From: CAVUNY01 sp963768585
Lineage (GTDB): Bacteria; Chloroflexota; Anaerolineae; Anaerolineales; Anaerolineaceae
Direction of reading: 5' to 3'
Assembly: GCA_963768585.1 (NCBI GenBank)
Contig: CAVYIF010000016.1
Span: 248,001-312,000 of the forward strand
Length of the DNA: 64,000 nt
The position numbers and the translations under genes are program-made. A model generated the notes under the pieces. It had not been told where the DNA came from and made no database searches. It was given only the letters and a program-made list of their open reading frames with translations. How positions within the stretch are numbered: the first letter of the stretch is position 1; every line of letters begins with the position of its first letter. Shown here one piece after another: positions 10,267-19,417 of the stretch.

Positions 10267-12042
10267 TTACGAACGCGCCCGATCTTTCCACCAGTCGCTG
10301 ACCACCAGAGCGGCGGCCTGGAGCATATTGATGCGTGTGCCGCGCATGGCCACTTCCAGTTCGCGTTTGTCACAAACTGTTGAAAGATTCGCGTTGTCCA
10401 CCCGGTGTTTGAGATCGGTCAGTTGGCGCTGGCGCTCCAGAGGGTCGGCAATGCTGGTCACGATTTTATCAATTTCTGCAATCAGTTCGCTGGCATGCGC
10501 AATCCGCCGGTCGGTGGCTTCAGCCACAACGGGATCGATCACCCCAAACTCGCCCTTGACCTGGTTCATCCGCCGCCCGGCTTCGTAAGTGGCAGCCACG
10601 ATCTGGTCGCGGTTCATCCATACCGTTTCATAATTAAGCACATATTTCCAGCTGGGCGCTAACAGGGCTTTGCGGTGTTCTTCCAGGGTGCGGGCGAATA
10701 AGTGATAACCATTCTTTTCGGGTTCTTCAAACGCCTGGCTGCCCGGGTCGAGGAACGGCGCCAGCGGTGAGATGAATGGGATGACCCGTTTCTCACCGCT
10801 TTTTGCATAGCGGGCGAGCAAGTTGCGCGAATAATCTACGGTCCCCATGACCGATTGGTAAGTCTGCTTCTTTAAACCGGTCATGAAAAACAGGTCCAGG
10901 CGCTGGCAGCCGGCGTCCAATGCGTAATCGATCGTGCGTTCGATCTCGTCATTCGAATAGGGGCGTCCAAAAGCGCGGCGCACTTCTTCATCGTGCGATT
11001 CCATCGAGATTTCGACGGTGAAGTTAGGGATGGCTTTGGAGACTTTCTGGAAAAACTCGCGGTCCGCAGCATCGAACAGCTCGATGAACACCTGCTTTTT
11101 CCATCCGGAGATGGCGTTCAAAAAGCGGTCAGTGTATTCCGGCCCGGGTTGGCGGATATCGCCCAGGATAAACACCGGCCCCTCGCTAAACTCGCCGATG
11201 CGCCGGATATCTTGCGCCAATTTTTCGGGCGAGCGGTAGGCCGGTTTTTGGCGATTGGAAATCCCGCGAAACGTGCAGGCGCTGCCCCCGCAGGTGATGC
11301 AGTTGTAGCGGCAGCCCCGTACCGAGAGGGCGGCGGTGATTGGGTAGCGCATCCAATTGCGAAAGGGCTTGTAGCTGGCCAGGTCGCGATAACGCACGAC
11401 TGCCTTCAACACATGGGTGTAATCGAGCAGCAGGTCGTCCAGGTTGTCCGGACTGTAGCTGATCGGGTTGGCGTGCGCCTGGCCTTCGGAATCCTTCCAT
11501 ACCAGGTTGGGGATGTTTTCCAGGGCGCGGTATTCCACCGAGGAAGGGGCAGGGCGTAAGGCTCCCCCGGAGACGATGTACTGCATCAAAACCAGCAGGG
11601 GCAGCTCAGTCGAGTCGCCGCGAACAATGTAGTCGACTGCGGGGTAACGGATTAATTCGTCGTGGAAATAGGTGGAAGAAAAACCGCCAAAGATTACCGC
11701 ACGGTCAGGATGCAGCCGTTTGACGATGCGCGCCACTTCGATCGAGCCATGCGCGTGAGGCAGCCAGTGCAGATCGATCCCGAACGCTGCCGCGTCCAGT
11801 TTTGCGAGATGCGCCTCCACATCAAATTTGATGTCATCCAACATGCGGACTGCCAGGTTAACAATGCGCGTGCGCAAGCCGCTGCGCTCGAGATACTCAG
11901 CCATCGTGGTGAATCCGATGGGATACATCTCAAAAACAGGCGTGGAAGGCACCAGATCGCTGACTGGTCCATAGAGGATTGATTCTTTGCGGAAGTCGTA
12001 CACGCTGGGGGCATGCAGGAGGATCAGATCAGGTTTGGCCAT
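10267..12042 (-). CDS. B12-binding-domain radical SAM protein
   Basis: 591 residues. The N-terminal ~150 residues form a Rossmann-like cobalamin-binding domain of the type seen in radical SAM enzymes (LILLHAPS at the start, then VIFGGFSSTYFHDELIRYP and DYIVRGDSTELPLL). The radical SAM core has RGCRYNCITCGG with Cys244, Cys248 and Cys251 as [4Fe-4S] ligands. A long C-terminal extension after about residue 440 has no motif I recognise. The layout resembles the Ta0216-type B12/radical SAM family, but this is a resemblance only. Such enzymes commonly methylate or rearrange unactivated carbons. No biosynthetic partner gene adjoins it. Confidence 0.82.
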   Translation of the reverse strand: MAKPDLILLHAPSVYDFRKESILYGPVSDLVPSTPVFEMYPIGFTTMAEYLERSGLRTRIVNLAVRMLDDIKFDVEAHLAKLDAAAFGIDLHWLPHAHGSIEVARIVKRLHPDRAVIFGGFSSTYFHDELIRYPAVDYIVRGDSTELPLLVLMQYIVSGGALRPAPSSVEYRALENIPNLVWKDSEGQAHANPISYSPDNLDDLLLDYTHVLKAVVRYRDLASYKPFRNWMRYPITAALSVRGCRYNCITCGGSACTFRGISNRQKPAYRSPEKLAQDIRRIGEFSEGPVFILGDIRQPGPEYTDRFLNAISGWKKQVFIELFDAADREFFQKVSKAIPNFTVEISMESHDEEVRRAFGRPYSNDEIERTIDYALDAGCQRLDLFFMTGLKKQTYQSVMGTVDYSRNLLARYAKSGEKRVIPFISPLAPFLDPGSQAFEEPEKNGYHLFARTLEEHRKALLAPSWKYVLNYETVWMNRDQIVAATYEAGRRMNQVKGEFGVIDPVVAEATDRRIAHASELIAEIDKIVTSIADPLERQRQLTDLKHRVDNANLSTVCDKRELEVAMRGTRINMLQAAALVVSDWWKDRARS

Positions 12043-12223
12043 AATTTTTCAAAGCTGGGTTTGATGGTTTCCGATGGATGGAATATTAAAAATAAGATTA
12101 ATTCGATCTGAATTTCAACAATATAAAATCTAGTATAACATATTCCTACCTGGCTTCTTGTGAAATATTGTACAAATTATACAGATGAACGTCACCGCTT
12201 TTCAGAACTGTAAGTCGAAGCGC

Positions 12224-12252
12224 TTGCCTTATGATTAGAAAACGGCTATATT
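12224..12252 (+). promoter_or_regulatory. Promoter of the TPR-like membrane protein gene
   Basis: TTGCCT (12224-12229), a 17-base spacer and TATATT (12247-12252). The predicted start point is about 7 bases later, so the ribosome site (CAGGAGG, 12258-12264) lies at the very 5' end of the message. Confidence 0.55.
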
Positions 12253-12268
12253 ATCAACAGGAGGGATG

Positions 12269-12781
12269 ATGGATCGTTGGACGCGATTGGGGATTGAGGC
12301 GTATCGGACTGGCAACCGCGAGCAGGCCCAGCGTTTTTTTCGTTATGCCCTGGTGGAAAGGCCAAATGATATTCGCACCTGGCTGTGGTCGGTGGAGGTT
12401 GCGGATAATGACGCCGAGAAAAAACGGTGTCTTAAAAAGGTGTTGGTACTTGACCCGAACCATGTCCTTGCCAAGCACGCCCTGGAAAACATTGAAGCGC
12501 GTCTCTCGGACAAAAATGCGCAGCATGTCGACCCATTTAAACAAGCTGATTCCATGGGAAGCGAGCCTGTGCGAAAAAATGCGGCGATAGAAATTCGGTC
12601 TACACCGCCATTCATTGAAGATCTGGCGCAGCAGAATGCGAACACGCTGATTGCCGGACCCAACGATACGCAGGCGTTGGCGGGCCGCAAACGGAATTGG
12701 ACTGTGATTGCGCTTACCCTGTTGGGATTGGTTGTGCTGCTTCTGCTGGTGGCATGGTCCCTTCATCTATTTGGTGGATAA
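12269..12781 (+). CDS. TPR-like protein with C-terminal membrane anchor
   Basis: About 170 residues. The first ~75 residues resemble tetratricopeptide helices (GIEAYRTGNREQAQRFFRYALVERPND, then KVLVLDPNHVLAKHALENI). A polar linker follows, then a single hydrophobic helix near the C terminus (IALTLLGLVVLLLLVAWSL). The protein would sit in the membrane with its TPR part in the cytosol, as is common in Chloroflexota. Two adjacent ATGs exist at 12266 and 12269; the second is better spaced from AGGAGG. No specific partner can be named. It may share a transcript with birA, but birA has its own -10 box. Confidence 0.6.
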   Translation: MDRWTRLGIEAYRTGNREQAQRFFRYALVERPNDIRTWLWSVEVADNDAEKKRCLKKVLVLDPNHVLAKHALENIEARLSDKNAQHVDPFKQADSMGSEPVRKNAAIEIRSTPPFIEDLAQQNANTLIAGPNDTQALAGRKRNWTVIALTLLGLVVLLLLVAWSLHLFGG

Positions 12782-12856
12782 AATTTAGGCGATCCATACC
12801 ATTTAAGATCGCTAGCTCCAGAACTCGGGTCGTTTGGCGATTCACGCGCCTTGAAG

Positions 12857-12862
12857 TAAAAT
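12857..12862 (+). promoter_or_regulatory. -10 box of birA (leaderless architecture)
   Basis: AAGTAAAAT is followed by TGGCCT and the GTG start at 12869, so the predicted transcription start falls on the start codon. No ribosome binding site is present. Confidence 0.45.
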
Positions 12863-12868
12863 TGGCCT

Positions 12869-13660
12869 GTGAATGAACATTTATTGAAGTCTGCTCTGGC
12901 GGGACTGCCCCTCTCTCAAGTCGAATTCTATGCTGAGATCGGTTCAACCAACGACCGGGCGCAGGCATTATTGGAACAGGGTGTGCCCGATGGTGCTTTG
13001 GTGTGGGCAGAGGCGCAGACGCGCGGACGAGGAAGGTTGGGCCGCAAATGGGTTACGACACCCGGTGCGGCGCTGGCTTTTTCAATCGCACTGCGCCCCT
13101 CTCATTTAGAGCAGAAGCACCTGGCATTCTTCGCTCCGCTGGCTGGTTTGGCCGTTAGCCGCGCCCTGGTGGAAGATTACGGGCTCGAAGCGAAAGTTAA
13201 ATGGCCAAATGATGTTTTACTCGGTGGCCGAAAGGCATGCGGCGTGTTGGTGGAGGCGGCCTGGTTGGGCAGCCGTCTGCATGGGGTAGTGCTTGGGATT
13301 GGTGTGAATGTTGCACCCAGTTCGGTACCGCCCGACGATGAGGTCCTGTTTCCGGCGACCTGTGTTGAGCAGGTGCTTGGCAGGCCGGTGGACCGCATAG
13401 AACTGCTGAAGGCTATTTTGCGCCAACTGTTTTCACTGCGCAAGATTCTGGGCAGCGCGCCCTTTTTACGGTTGTGGCAGGGTCAGCTTGCATTTCTCGG
13501 CCAGGAAGTGCGCGTCGATTTATTGGGGCCGGAAGAAAATGTGGTAGGACAGGTGTTGGGGATCGATGTTCACGGAAACTTGCGATTACGTACGCAAGCC
13601 GGTGAAGTAGAGGTGGCTGCAGGCGATGTCCGTTTGCGCCCGGTAGATATTAAGAAATAA
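12869..13660 (+). CDS. birA: Biotin-[acetyl-CoA-carboxylase] ligase, monofunctional
   Basis: 263 residues. It activates biotin with ATP and transfers it to the carboxyl-carrier lysine of biotin enzymes. The nucleotide/biotin loop TRGRGRLGRKW (GRGRLG at 53-58), KWPND (111-115) and GRKACGVLVEA (120-130) are the family's core motifs. A small C-terminal SH3-like domain ends the protein. The N-terminal winged helix of E. coli BirA is missing, so this is a class I enzyme without repressor function. The start is a GTG that lies 6 bases after a -10 box; the next in-frame candidates would remove conserved residues. It is followed after 12 bases by a small membrane protein gene. Confidence 0.93.
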   Translation: MNEHLLKSALAGLPLSQVEFYAEIGSTNDRAQALLEQGVPDGALVWAEAQTRGRGRLGRKWVTTPGAALAFSIALRPSHLEQKHLAFFAPLAGLAVSRALVEDYGLEAKVKWPNDVLLGGRKACGVLVEAAWLGSRLHGVVLGIGVNVAPSSVPPDDEVLFPATCVEQVLGRPVDRIELLKAILRQLFSLRKILGSAPFLRLWQGQLAFLGQEVRVDLLGPEENVVGQVLGIDVHGNLRLRTQAGEVEVAAGDVRLRPVDIKK

Positions 13661-13672
13661 TGGAGGTGGCGT

Positions 13673-13912
13673 ATGTTGGATGATTTGCGTAATTCAGCAT
13701 CCAAATCGTTTCTAGATGATGAAGAGGACGAGCAGAATGAGGCACCGAAACCGCGCGATGTGATTCGCATCCGTCCGGTCAGCGTCCAACGCGAGCCATT
13801 CCTGGGGATGACCGCTGAACAGCGCTTTGTGGTTGCCCTGCTTATCTTCTTATTGGTTTCTGTAATGGGTGTGCTGCTGCTGGTGGCGACGCAGAAAGTG
13901 TTCCTCTATTAG
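13673..13912 (+). CDS. Small single-pass membrane protein
   Basis: 79 residues. An acidic N-terminal segment (DDEEDEQ) and a basic stretch (RDVIRIRP) precede one hydrophobic helix at about residues 52-72 (VVALLIFLLVSVMGVLLLVA). It is in an apparent operon with birA (12-base gap) and has a good ribosome site, GGAGG, before its ATG. I do not recognise a family. A terminator follows. Confidence 0.6.
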   Translation: MLDDLRNSASKSFLDDEEDEQNEAPKPRDVIRIRPVSVQREPFLGMTAEQRFVVALLIFLLVSVMGVLLLVATQKVFLY

Positions 13913-13982
13913 TTGCCTGGTATGCCCTTTTCCAAGCGGCTATCGCCTGCCACATTCAGGCGCATAGTATATTTTTATATAA

Positions 13983-14016
13983 AAAGGCCGGTGCATTCAT
14001 CCACCGGCCTTTTTTA
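13983..14016. terminator. Bidirectional intrinsic terminator
   Basis: AAAGGCCGGTG (13983-13993) pairs with CACCGGCCTTT (14002-14012) around an 8-base loop; T residues follow on the plus strand and A residues flank the other side. It separates the convergent small membrane protein gene and gyrA. Confidence 0.9.
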
Positions 14017-14037
14017 ATGGAGTTAATGGGTTAATAT

Positions 14038-16665
14038 CTATTCGAGTATTTCGTCCGGATCGTCATCTTCCAGACCATCGTCTTCGAAGCCATTATCTTC
14101 GGGGCCATCGTCTTCCAGATCGACCTCTATTAGTTCGTTTTCTACCAGATCATGCTTATGCCCGTTGCCATTATCGGCCAGTTCAACCTCGAGCGGAACT
14201 GTTAACTCGTCTTCAACTTGCTTCAAATCCGCAGCCGCCAGGCGGGCCAGAGAAACGACTGTTTCGCCTTTGGTAAGGTTCATCATGCGCACACCACGCG
14301 TCGCCCGACCGGTGGGATTGAACGAACTGACTTTTATCCGCAGTACAGTGCCACCGGTGGAGATTAAGGTGGTCTCGTCTTCCACCTGAACTACCCGGGC
14401 CGAGGTAATCAGGCCGATTTTGTCAAGACTTTTCTTGTCGGTGGTGGCTACGCCGAAGGTGGCACGGCCTTTCACCGGATATTCACTCAGTTCGGTTCGT
14501 TTGCCGTACCCTCCAGTGGTGACGATCATCAAATAGCCACCTGGTTCGACGACCTCCATGGCGGCAACATGGTCCCCCTTGCGCAGTTTGATGCCGGTTA
14601 CCCCTCTGGCTGTGCGCCCCATCGGACGAATCTGCTTTTCGGTGATGCGCAGCGATTGGCCTTTTTCGGTCACGAGGATGATATCGTCGTCGCCGTGGGT
14701 CAGGCGTACCCAGCCCAATTGGTCGTCATCAGCCAGCCCGATGGCGATCAAGCCAGATGGACGCACACTGGAAAATTCAGACAGCGAAACGCGCTTCACG
14801 CGCCCTTTTGCGGTTGCCATCGTGCAGTACTTCGCGTCATCAAAGTCTGGCACAGCTACCGCAGCGGTAATTTGTTCGTCCTGGTCCACATTGAGCACAT
14901 TAACGATCGGGATACCTTTATCCGTCCGGCTGGAATCTGGCAGGTTGTAGGCTTTCTCGGCATAAACCTTACCCTTGTCTGAGAAAAAGAGGATAGTCTG
15001 CAGGCTGCGCCCGGAGAGCATCATCAAAACCTCGTCCTCACTGCGCATGGCCCCCCCGCTTTTGCCGCGCCGACCGCGGCCCTGGGCACTGAAAACGCTG
15101 GCCAGGACTTTCTTAATATATCCTCTTTCGGTCAGGCTGATCAGAATGGGTTCGTCTGCGACCAGATCTTCCTCGGTCAGATATTCCGCGGCTTCGGCAG
15201 TGATTCGCGTACGGCGGTCGTCACCGTATTTTTCTGACACTTCTTTAATATCATCCTGAATGATGGCCAGAATCTTGCGCGGGCTGGCCAGAAGGTCAAC
15301 CAGGAATTCGATTTGGGACAGTGTCACGCGCTGTTCTTCTTCGATCTTATGCCGTTCAAGCGCTGCCAGACGGCGCAGCTGCAGGTCAAGAATTGCCTGC
15401 GCCTGAATTTCGGTCAGGTTGAACCGTTCCACTAACTTGGCCTTGGCATCATCGGCATCATCGGCCTGGCGAATGGTTTGAATGACCGCATCCAGGTTCG
15501 CGAGAGCGATCAGCAGGCCTTCCAGGATATGACTCCGGGCGCGCGCTTTGTCCAGTTCGAATTGGGAGCGGCGGGTAATTACATTCTGGCGGTGTTCGAT
15601 ATATAGCTGCAGAGCGCGTTTGAGCGAAAGCAGGCGCGGTTCACCATCTACCAGGGCCAGCATTTGCACGCCAAATGTCGATTGAAGCGGCGTATATTTG
15701 TAAAGTTTGTTGAGTGCCGAACGCGGCTGTGCGCTGCGTTTAAGCTCGATCACAATTCGCATCCCGCGCCGGTCTGATTCATCGCGCAGGTCGGAAATTT
15801 CATCGATCTTTCCATCACGTGCCAGGGCAGCAATCCGTTCGATCAGATTGGTCTTGTTGACCTGGTACGGAATCTCGGTGATTACCACCGCCGAGCGCCC
15901 GGGGCGAACTTCTTCGATGAGTGCTGTTCCGCGCACGGTTAACCGCCCGCGGCCGGTGGAAAATGCCTGGTGGATGCTTTCTCGCCCCACAATGATCCCC
16001 CCGGTTGGAAAATCCGGCCCAGGGACGAACTGCATCAACTCATTGTTGGTGATGTCATCCATTGTCTCATAGTGTTCGATCAGGAAATCGATCGCCAGGG
16101 CAAGCTCGCGCAGGTTGTGGGGTGGGACATTGGTTGCCATACCGACTGCGATGCCGGATGAGCCGTTGAGCAGCAAGTTGGGGAGTCGGGAAGGCAGCAC
16201 AATCGGCTCTTGCAGTGAGCCGTCAAAATTATCCGTAAAATCTACCGTGTCCGCGCCAATATCCGCCAGCATTTCTTCCGAAAGCGCATTGAGCCGGGCT
16301 TCAGTGTAGCGCATGGCAGCCGGTGCATCGCCATCGATCGAACCAAAGTTACCCTGTCCATTGACCAGCGGGTAGCGCATTGAAAAGGTCTGAGCCATAC
16401 GCGCCATGGCTTCGTAGATCGCGGAATCACCGTGAGGGTGGTATTTACCCATCACTTCACCCACGATACGAGCAGACTTTTTGTAGCTGGAGTTTGCCCG
16501 GATGCCCATGTCGAACATGGCATAAAGGATCCTGCGTTGGACGGGTTTTAAGCCGTCGCGAGCATTGGGCAAAGCGCGGGCAACGATTACGCTCATAGCG
16601 TAGTCGAGATATGCTGTGCGCATCTGGTGGTCAATATCCACCATTTGGATGTTTCCGAATTCCAT
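14038..16665 (-). CDS. gyrA: DNA gyrase subunit A
   Basis: 875 residues. The breakage-reunion subunit of the type II topoisomerase that supercoils DNA. The catalytic Tyr is residue 120 in AAMRYTEARL; the quinolone-resistance region reads HPHGDSAIYEAMARMAQ with Ser81 and Glu85 at the two classical positions. The C-terminal beta-pinwheel has about six blades. The GyrA-box, usually QRRGGKG, appears as the divergent QGRGRRGKSG. The protein ends in an acidic tail rich in Glu-Asp-Asp-Gly repeats. AAGGAAG lies upstream of the ATG, with GGTATAAT about 40 bases before the start. ParC is the alternative, but the pinwheel box position favours GyrA. gyrB is not adjacent. Confidence 0.93.
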   Translation of the reverse strand: MEFGNIQMVDIDHQMRTAYLDYAMSVIVARALPNARDGLKPVQRRILYAMFDMGIRANSSYKKSARIVGEVMGKYHPHGDSAIYEAMARMAQTFSMRYPLVNGQGNFGSIDGDAPAAMRYTEARLNALSEEMLADIGADTVDFTDNFDGSLQEPIVLPSRLPNLLLNGSSGIAVGMATNVPPHNLRELALAIDFLIEHYETMDDITNNELMQFVPGPDFPTGGIIVGRESIHQAFSTGRGRLTVRGTALIEEVRPGRSAVVITEIPYQVNKTNLIERIAALARDGKIDEISDLRDESDRRGMRIVIELKRSAQPRSALNKLYKYTPLQSTFGVQMLALVDGEPRLLSLKRALQLYIEHRQNVITRRSQFELDKARARSHILEGLLIALANLDAVIQTIRQADDADDAKAKLVERFNLTEIQAQAILDLQLRRLAALERHKIEEEQRVTLSQIEFLVDLLASPRKILAIIQDDIKEVSEKYGDDRRTRITAEAAEYLTEEDLVADEPILISLTERGYIKKVLASVFSAQGRGRRGKSGGAMRSEDEVLMMLSGRSLQTILFFSDKGKVYAEKAYNLPDSSRTDKGIPIVNVLNVDQDEQITAAVAVPDFDDAKYCTMATAKGRVKRVSLSEFSSVRPSGLIAIGLADDDQLGWVRLTHGDDDIILVTEKGQSLRITEKQIRPMGRTARGVTGIKLRKGDHVAAMEVVEPGGYLMIVTTGGYGKRTELSEYPVKGRATFGVATTDKKSLDKIGLITSARVVQVEDETTLISTGGTVLRIKVSSFNPTGRATRGVRMMNLTKGETVVSLARLAAADLKQVEDELTVPLEVELADNGNGHKHDLVENELIEVDLEDDGPEDNGFEDDGLEDDDPDEILE

Positions 16666-16838
16666 AAAACTTCCTTAAAATATTTATCGAGCTTATAATT
16701 ATACCTTGTTTCCGTACTTCCCGCTTGAACCCAGGCGGACGCGGACGGAACAACCGCACGACTTGTGTATTCTTCTTTTTCGTCCTGGGGTGTGTCTCAA
16801 AAAAACAAAAATCTTATTGCTCAGAGAACGATGTTAAA

Positions 16839-16877
16839 AGAGGGTATTTGACCCGCGAAACGGGCCAAATACCCTCT
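16839..16877 (-). terminator. Terminator after the iron alcohol dehydrogenase gene
   Basis: A 17-bp stem with one mismatch (16839-16855 against 16861-16877) and a 5-base loop. On the minus strand the stem is followed by TTTTAAC, as expected for a terminator of the gene ending at 16899. Confidence 0.75.
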
Positions 16878-16898
16878 CAAATAACCAGGATCTGAGGA

Positions 16899-18167
16899 TT
16901 ACAGGGTTTTGATCAGCGATAAATCGCCGGTCTTTGCCGCTAATAAAATCGGGCCCATAAATTCATCAACCGTTTCCGCGGTAAGCGGTACCGGCATATT
17001 TTCCAGCTTCATTTTCAGCTGCGGGTCCTTAGCGGCACTCAGGGCGCGGGTGATATGCCCATCCGAAAAGCCAGGTACCTGGCTGAGTTTGGCCGGAAAG
17101 CCGACATGCTCCTCAAATTGGATCATGGCCCGGGCTACCGCTTCGCCGAGGGCGCGGCCTTCAAGCTGATCAAGGTCGGCTTGCGTGTGGCCGGCTTCCT
17201 GGTAGATTTTGCCCACCGCGCGCAGTGGCGTTTGCACCGCGGGAGCAAAGAAAACGGTGTAATAGGGGTTCATCAATCCGCAAGCCCGCCCGTGGCTGAG
17301 GATATCCACCAGCGAGAAGCTGGTCAGATGCGCGCCGTTGGTGCCCCCCAGCATGATCGCGTATCCACCCAGATCGGTAGCCAATCCCAGGGCCTGGCGG
17401 CCTTCGGCGTTCGCCGGGTTGGCCAGTACGATGGGCAGGTAATTGACGACCAGACGGATGGCCTCGATCGCGACGCGTTCCACCTGAATATATTCGGGCT
17501 TGCCAACAGCCGAATACAATACCTCCAGCGAGTGGGAGATCCCGTCCAGGGCGCCGTCAGCGGTCAATGCGGGAGGCGCGCCAAAGGTAACTTCATAGTC
17601 GAAGATTGGTTGGGGTGGCACAATCGCCGGGTCCACCACCAGCTTTTTCTGGCCTGTTGAAACATCGGTGATATTCGAGTACTTGGTGAGGTGTGCGGCC
17701 GAGCTGGAGGCGCTCTGGATAGCTACATGCGCAGGCAGGGCCTTCCCGCTTTCTTGCAGGGCTTTACTTACCAATCCGGTGCCAAAATACTGGTCGATCT
17801 TGCCGCCCAGTTTCCACAATACCCCGCCGGATTTGACGGCATCGATCGTGCTGCCGCCACCAAAGCTGATGAGCACATCCGGGTTTAAAGCTGCGATTTC
17901 ACCTGCAATACGGTAAAGGTCTTCTTGAGGAGCATTGGGGTGCGCCCCTTTGATCTCCCCGGCTTCCTCAACCCCGGCCGCCTTTAATGATTGGTGAATT
18001 TGCTGTATGAAGCGCGCACTTCCCGGAAAAGCATCTGCCACCAGCACCGCTCTGCGGCCTAATCCGGAGACAGCCGGGCCTACCTGGTCGATCACGCCCA
18101 CCCCGTGGATATATGCATCCCCTTTAAATTCACGCAGCAGTTCTTCTGCCTTTAAAAATTTCGTCAT
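16899..18167 (-). CDS. Iron-containing alcohol dehydrogenase family protein
   Basis: 422 residues, the group III metal-dependent dehydrogenase fold. The NAD(P)-binding motif GGGSTIDA starts at residue 103, and the metal-site segments are DGALDGISHSLE (candidate ligands Asp208, His212) and GTNGAHLTSFSLVDILSHGRACGLMNP (His280, His292). The family reduces aldehydes or ketones or oxidises alcohols; the substrate cannot be read from the sequence. Internal repeats or fusions are absent. The start ATG has GGAGATAAAAC upstream, and CTATACTATAAT about 50 bases before it is a probable promoter. Monocistronic, with a strong terminator. Confidence 0.9.
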   Translation of the reverse strand: MTKFLKAEELLREFKGDAYIHGVGVIDQVGPAVSGLGRRAVLVADAFPGSARFIQQIHQSLKAAGVEEAGEIKGAHPNAPQEDLYRIAGEIAALNPDVLISFGGGSTIDAVKSGGVLWKLGGKIDQYFGTGLVSKALQESGKALPAHVAIQSASSSAAHLTKYSNITDVSTGQKKLVVDPAIVPPQPIFDYEVTFGAPPALTADGALDGISHSLEVLYSAVGKPEYIQVERVAIEAIRLVVNYLPIVLANPANAEGRQALGLATDLGGYAIMLGGTNGAHLTSFSLVDILSHGRACGLMNPYYTVFFAPAVQTPLRAVGKIYQEAGHTQADLDQLEGRALGEAVARAMIQFEEHVGFPAKLSQVPGFSDGHITRALSAAKDPQLKMKLENMPVPLTAETVDEFMGPILLAAKTGDLSLIKTL

Positions 18168-18271
18168 GTTTTATCTCCGTTCTAATGAATTGTCATCTTC
18201 GATTATAGTATAGGCCAGAAGTTCATCAAACACCTCGAATCGTTCTATAATAATTTTTGAAGGAATAAATT

Positions 18272-19417
18272 ATGAGCGAATATCCATCTCCGGAAAACAA
18301 AGGCGGTTGGCGCAAGAATGACAGCCCGGACTATCAACGCGCCCAGGGGTTCGATCCCAGTGCCCTGGAGGCATTTGGCCGCTACAACCTGGCAGTGCTC
18401 AACAACCAGTGGCGCCCGTGGAGCGAGCACAAAGGCTGCCTGGTGATTAAGAACGGTTGGATCGTGGGTGAGTGGTATGAAGGTGAAGCCTCGCAGGATT
18501 TTCCCCAGTACCTGGCATCCAACGGCAAATCTGTGACCATGGCCTGCTTTGGAATTCTGGCGGGTGACAGCCGTGCCGGACGCCTGGCGTTTGATCTGGG
18601 ACTGGAGAGTGCGGTGTACGACCCGCGCTGGCTGCCCGAAGGTTTTCCACTCAGCGACCCGCGCAAGGCAGGCATCACATTTGACCAGGTGTTTCGCCAT
18701 ATTTCCGGTCTGTGTCCGGAAGCCGAAGAAGCCGGGCGCTACCAGGAGGATAAGAATTACACAAAGTGGGTGGTAGGCCGCGATCCCCAATATCCCGAAA
18801 CGGCGCCCTTGTACTACGATCCCGGGCATCCTGAACAGTACACCCGGCCCAACCGCCACCAGTGGTACACGTATTCCAGCATCGGTTTTCAGCATGTGGG
18901 TCTGGCGCTGCCGCATTGGAGCGGCATGCCGGCACATTCCTTCTTAGAGGAGCGACTTTTCGGCCCGATCGGCATTCAAAATGTTCAATATTTTCAGCCG
19001 GTGAATGAATGGTCGGCTGGCGAAGAAAACCGGTTAATCCGCTGGCACACAGAAGGCGGGCTGCGTCTGACGCCGCGCGATTATGCGCGTTTCGCTTATT
19101 TATTGTTGAAGGATGGGCGCTGGGGCGAGCAGCAGATTGTGCCTGGCGGGTGGTTTTCGCATTTTTGGGGTACGGGAGATTATCCCAACCTGTTGGGCAA
19201 TCATGATGGTGTTTTTGGCCGCGAATACCCGGCGGATCTGTTTCGCATTTCCGGGGCGGGCTCGAATTGGGCGTTTATCGTCCCCTCCCTCGATCTGGTG
19301 GCCCTGCGCACCGGGCGCAGCGATGATGCCCTGGCAGCAGATGTGCAGAAAGGGTTCTTACAAAGGCTGTTTTCAGCCATGTTATTAACCGAAATGGTGC
19401 ATGCAGGATGGCTTTGA
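18272..19417 (+). CDS. Serine hydrolase, class C beta-lactamase fold
   Basis: 381 residues. The nucleophile motif SxxK is seen as SNGK in LASNGKSVTMA (around residue 77), and YSS in WYTYSSIGFQHVG takes the position of the Tyr-x-Asn motif. GIQNVQYF and the DYARFAYLLLKDGRW segment are typical of penicillin-binding-protein-like esterases. No signal peptide is visible, arguing against a periplasmic beta-lactamase; an esterase or peptidase is more likely. TATAAT about 27 bases upstream and GAAGGA before the ATG support the start. It is transcribed divergently from the alcohol dehydrogenase and converges with the DUF692-like gene, whose damaged end runs into it. Confidence 0.8.
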   Translation: MSEYPSPENKGGWRKNDSPDYQRAQGFDPSALEAFGRYNLAVLNNQWRPWSEHKGCLVIKNGWIVGEWYEGEASQDFPQYLASNGKSVTMACFGILAGDSRAGRLAFDLGLESAVYDPRWLPEGFPLSDPRKAGITFDQVFRHISGLCPEAEEAGRYQEDKNYTKWVVGRDPQYPETAPLYYDPGHPEQYTRPNRHQWYTYSSIGFQHVGLALPHWSGMPAHSFLEERLFGPIGIQNVQYFQPVNEWSAGEENRLIRWHTEGGLRLTPRDYARFAYLLLKDGRWGEQQIVPGGWFSHFWGTGDYPNLLGNHDGVFGREYPADLFRISGAGSNWAFIVPSLDLVALRTGRSDDALAADVQKGFLQRLFSAMLLTEMVHAGWL

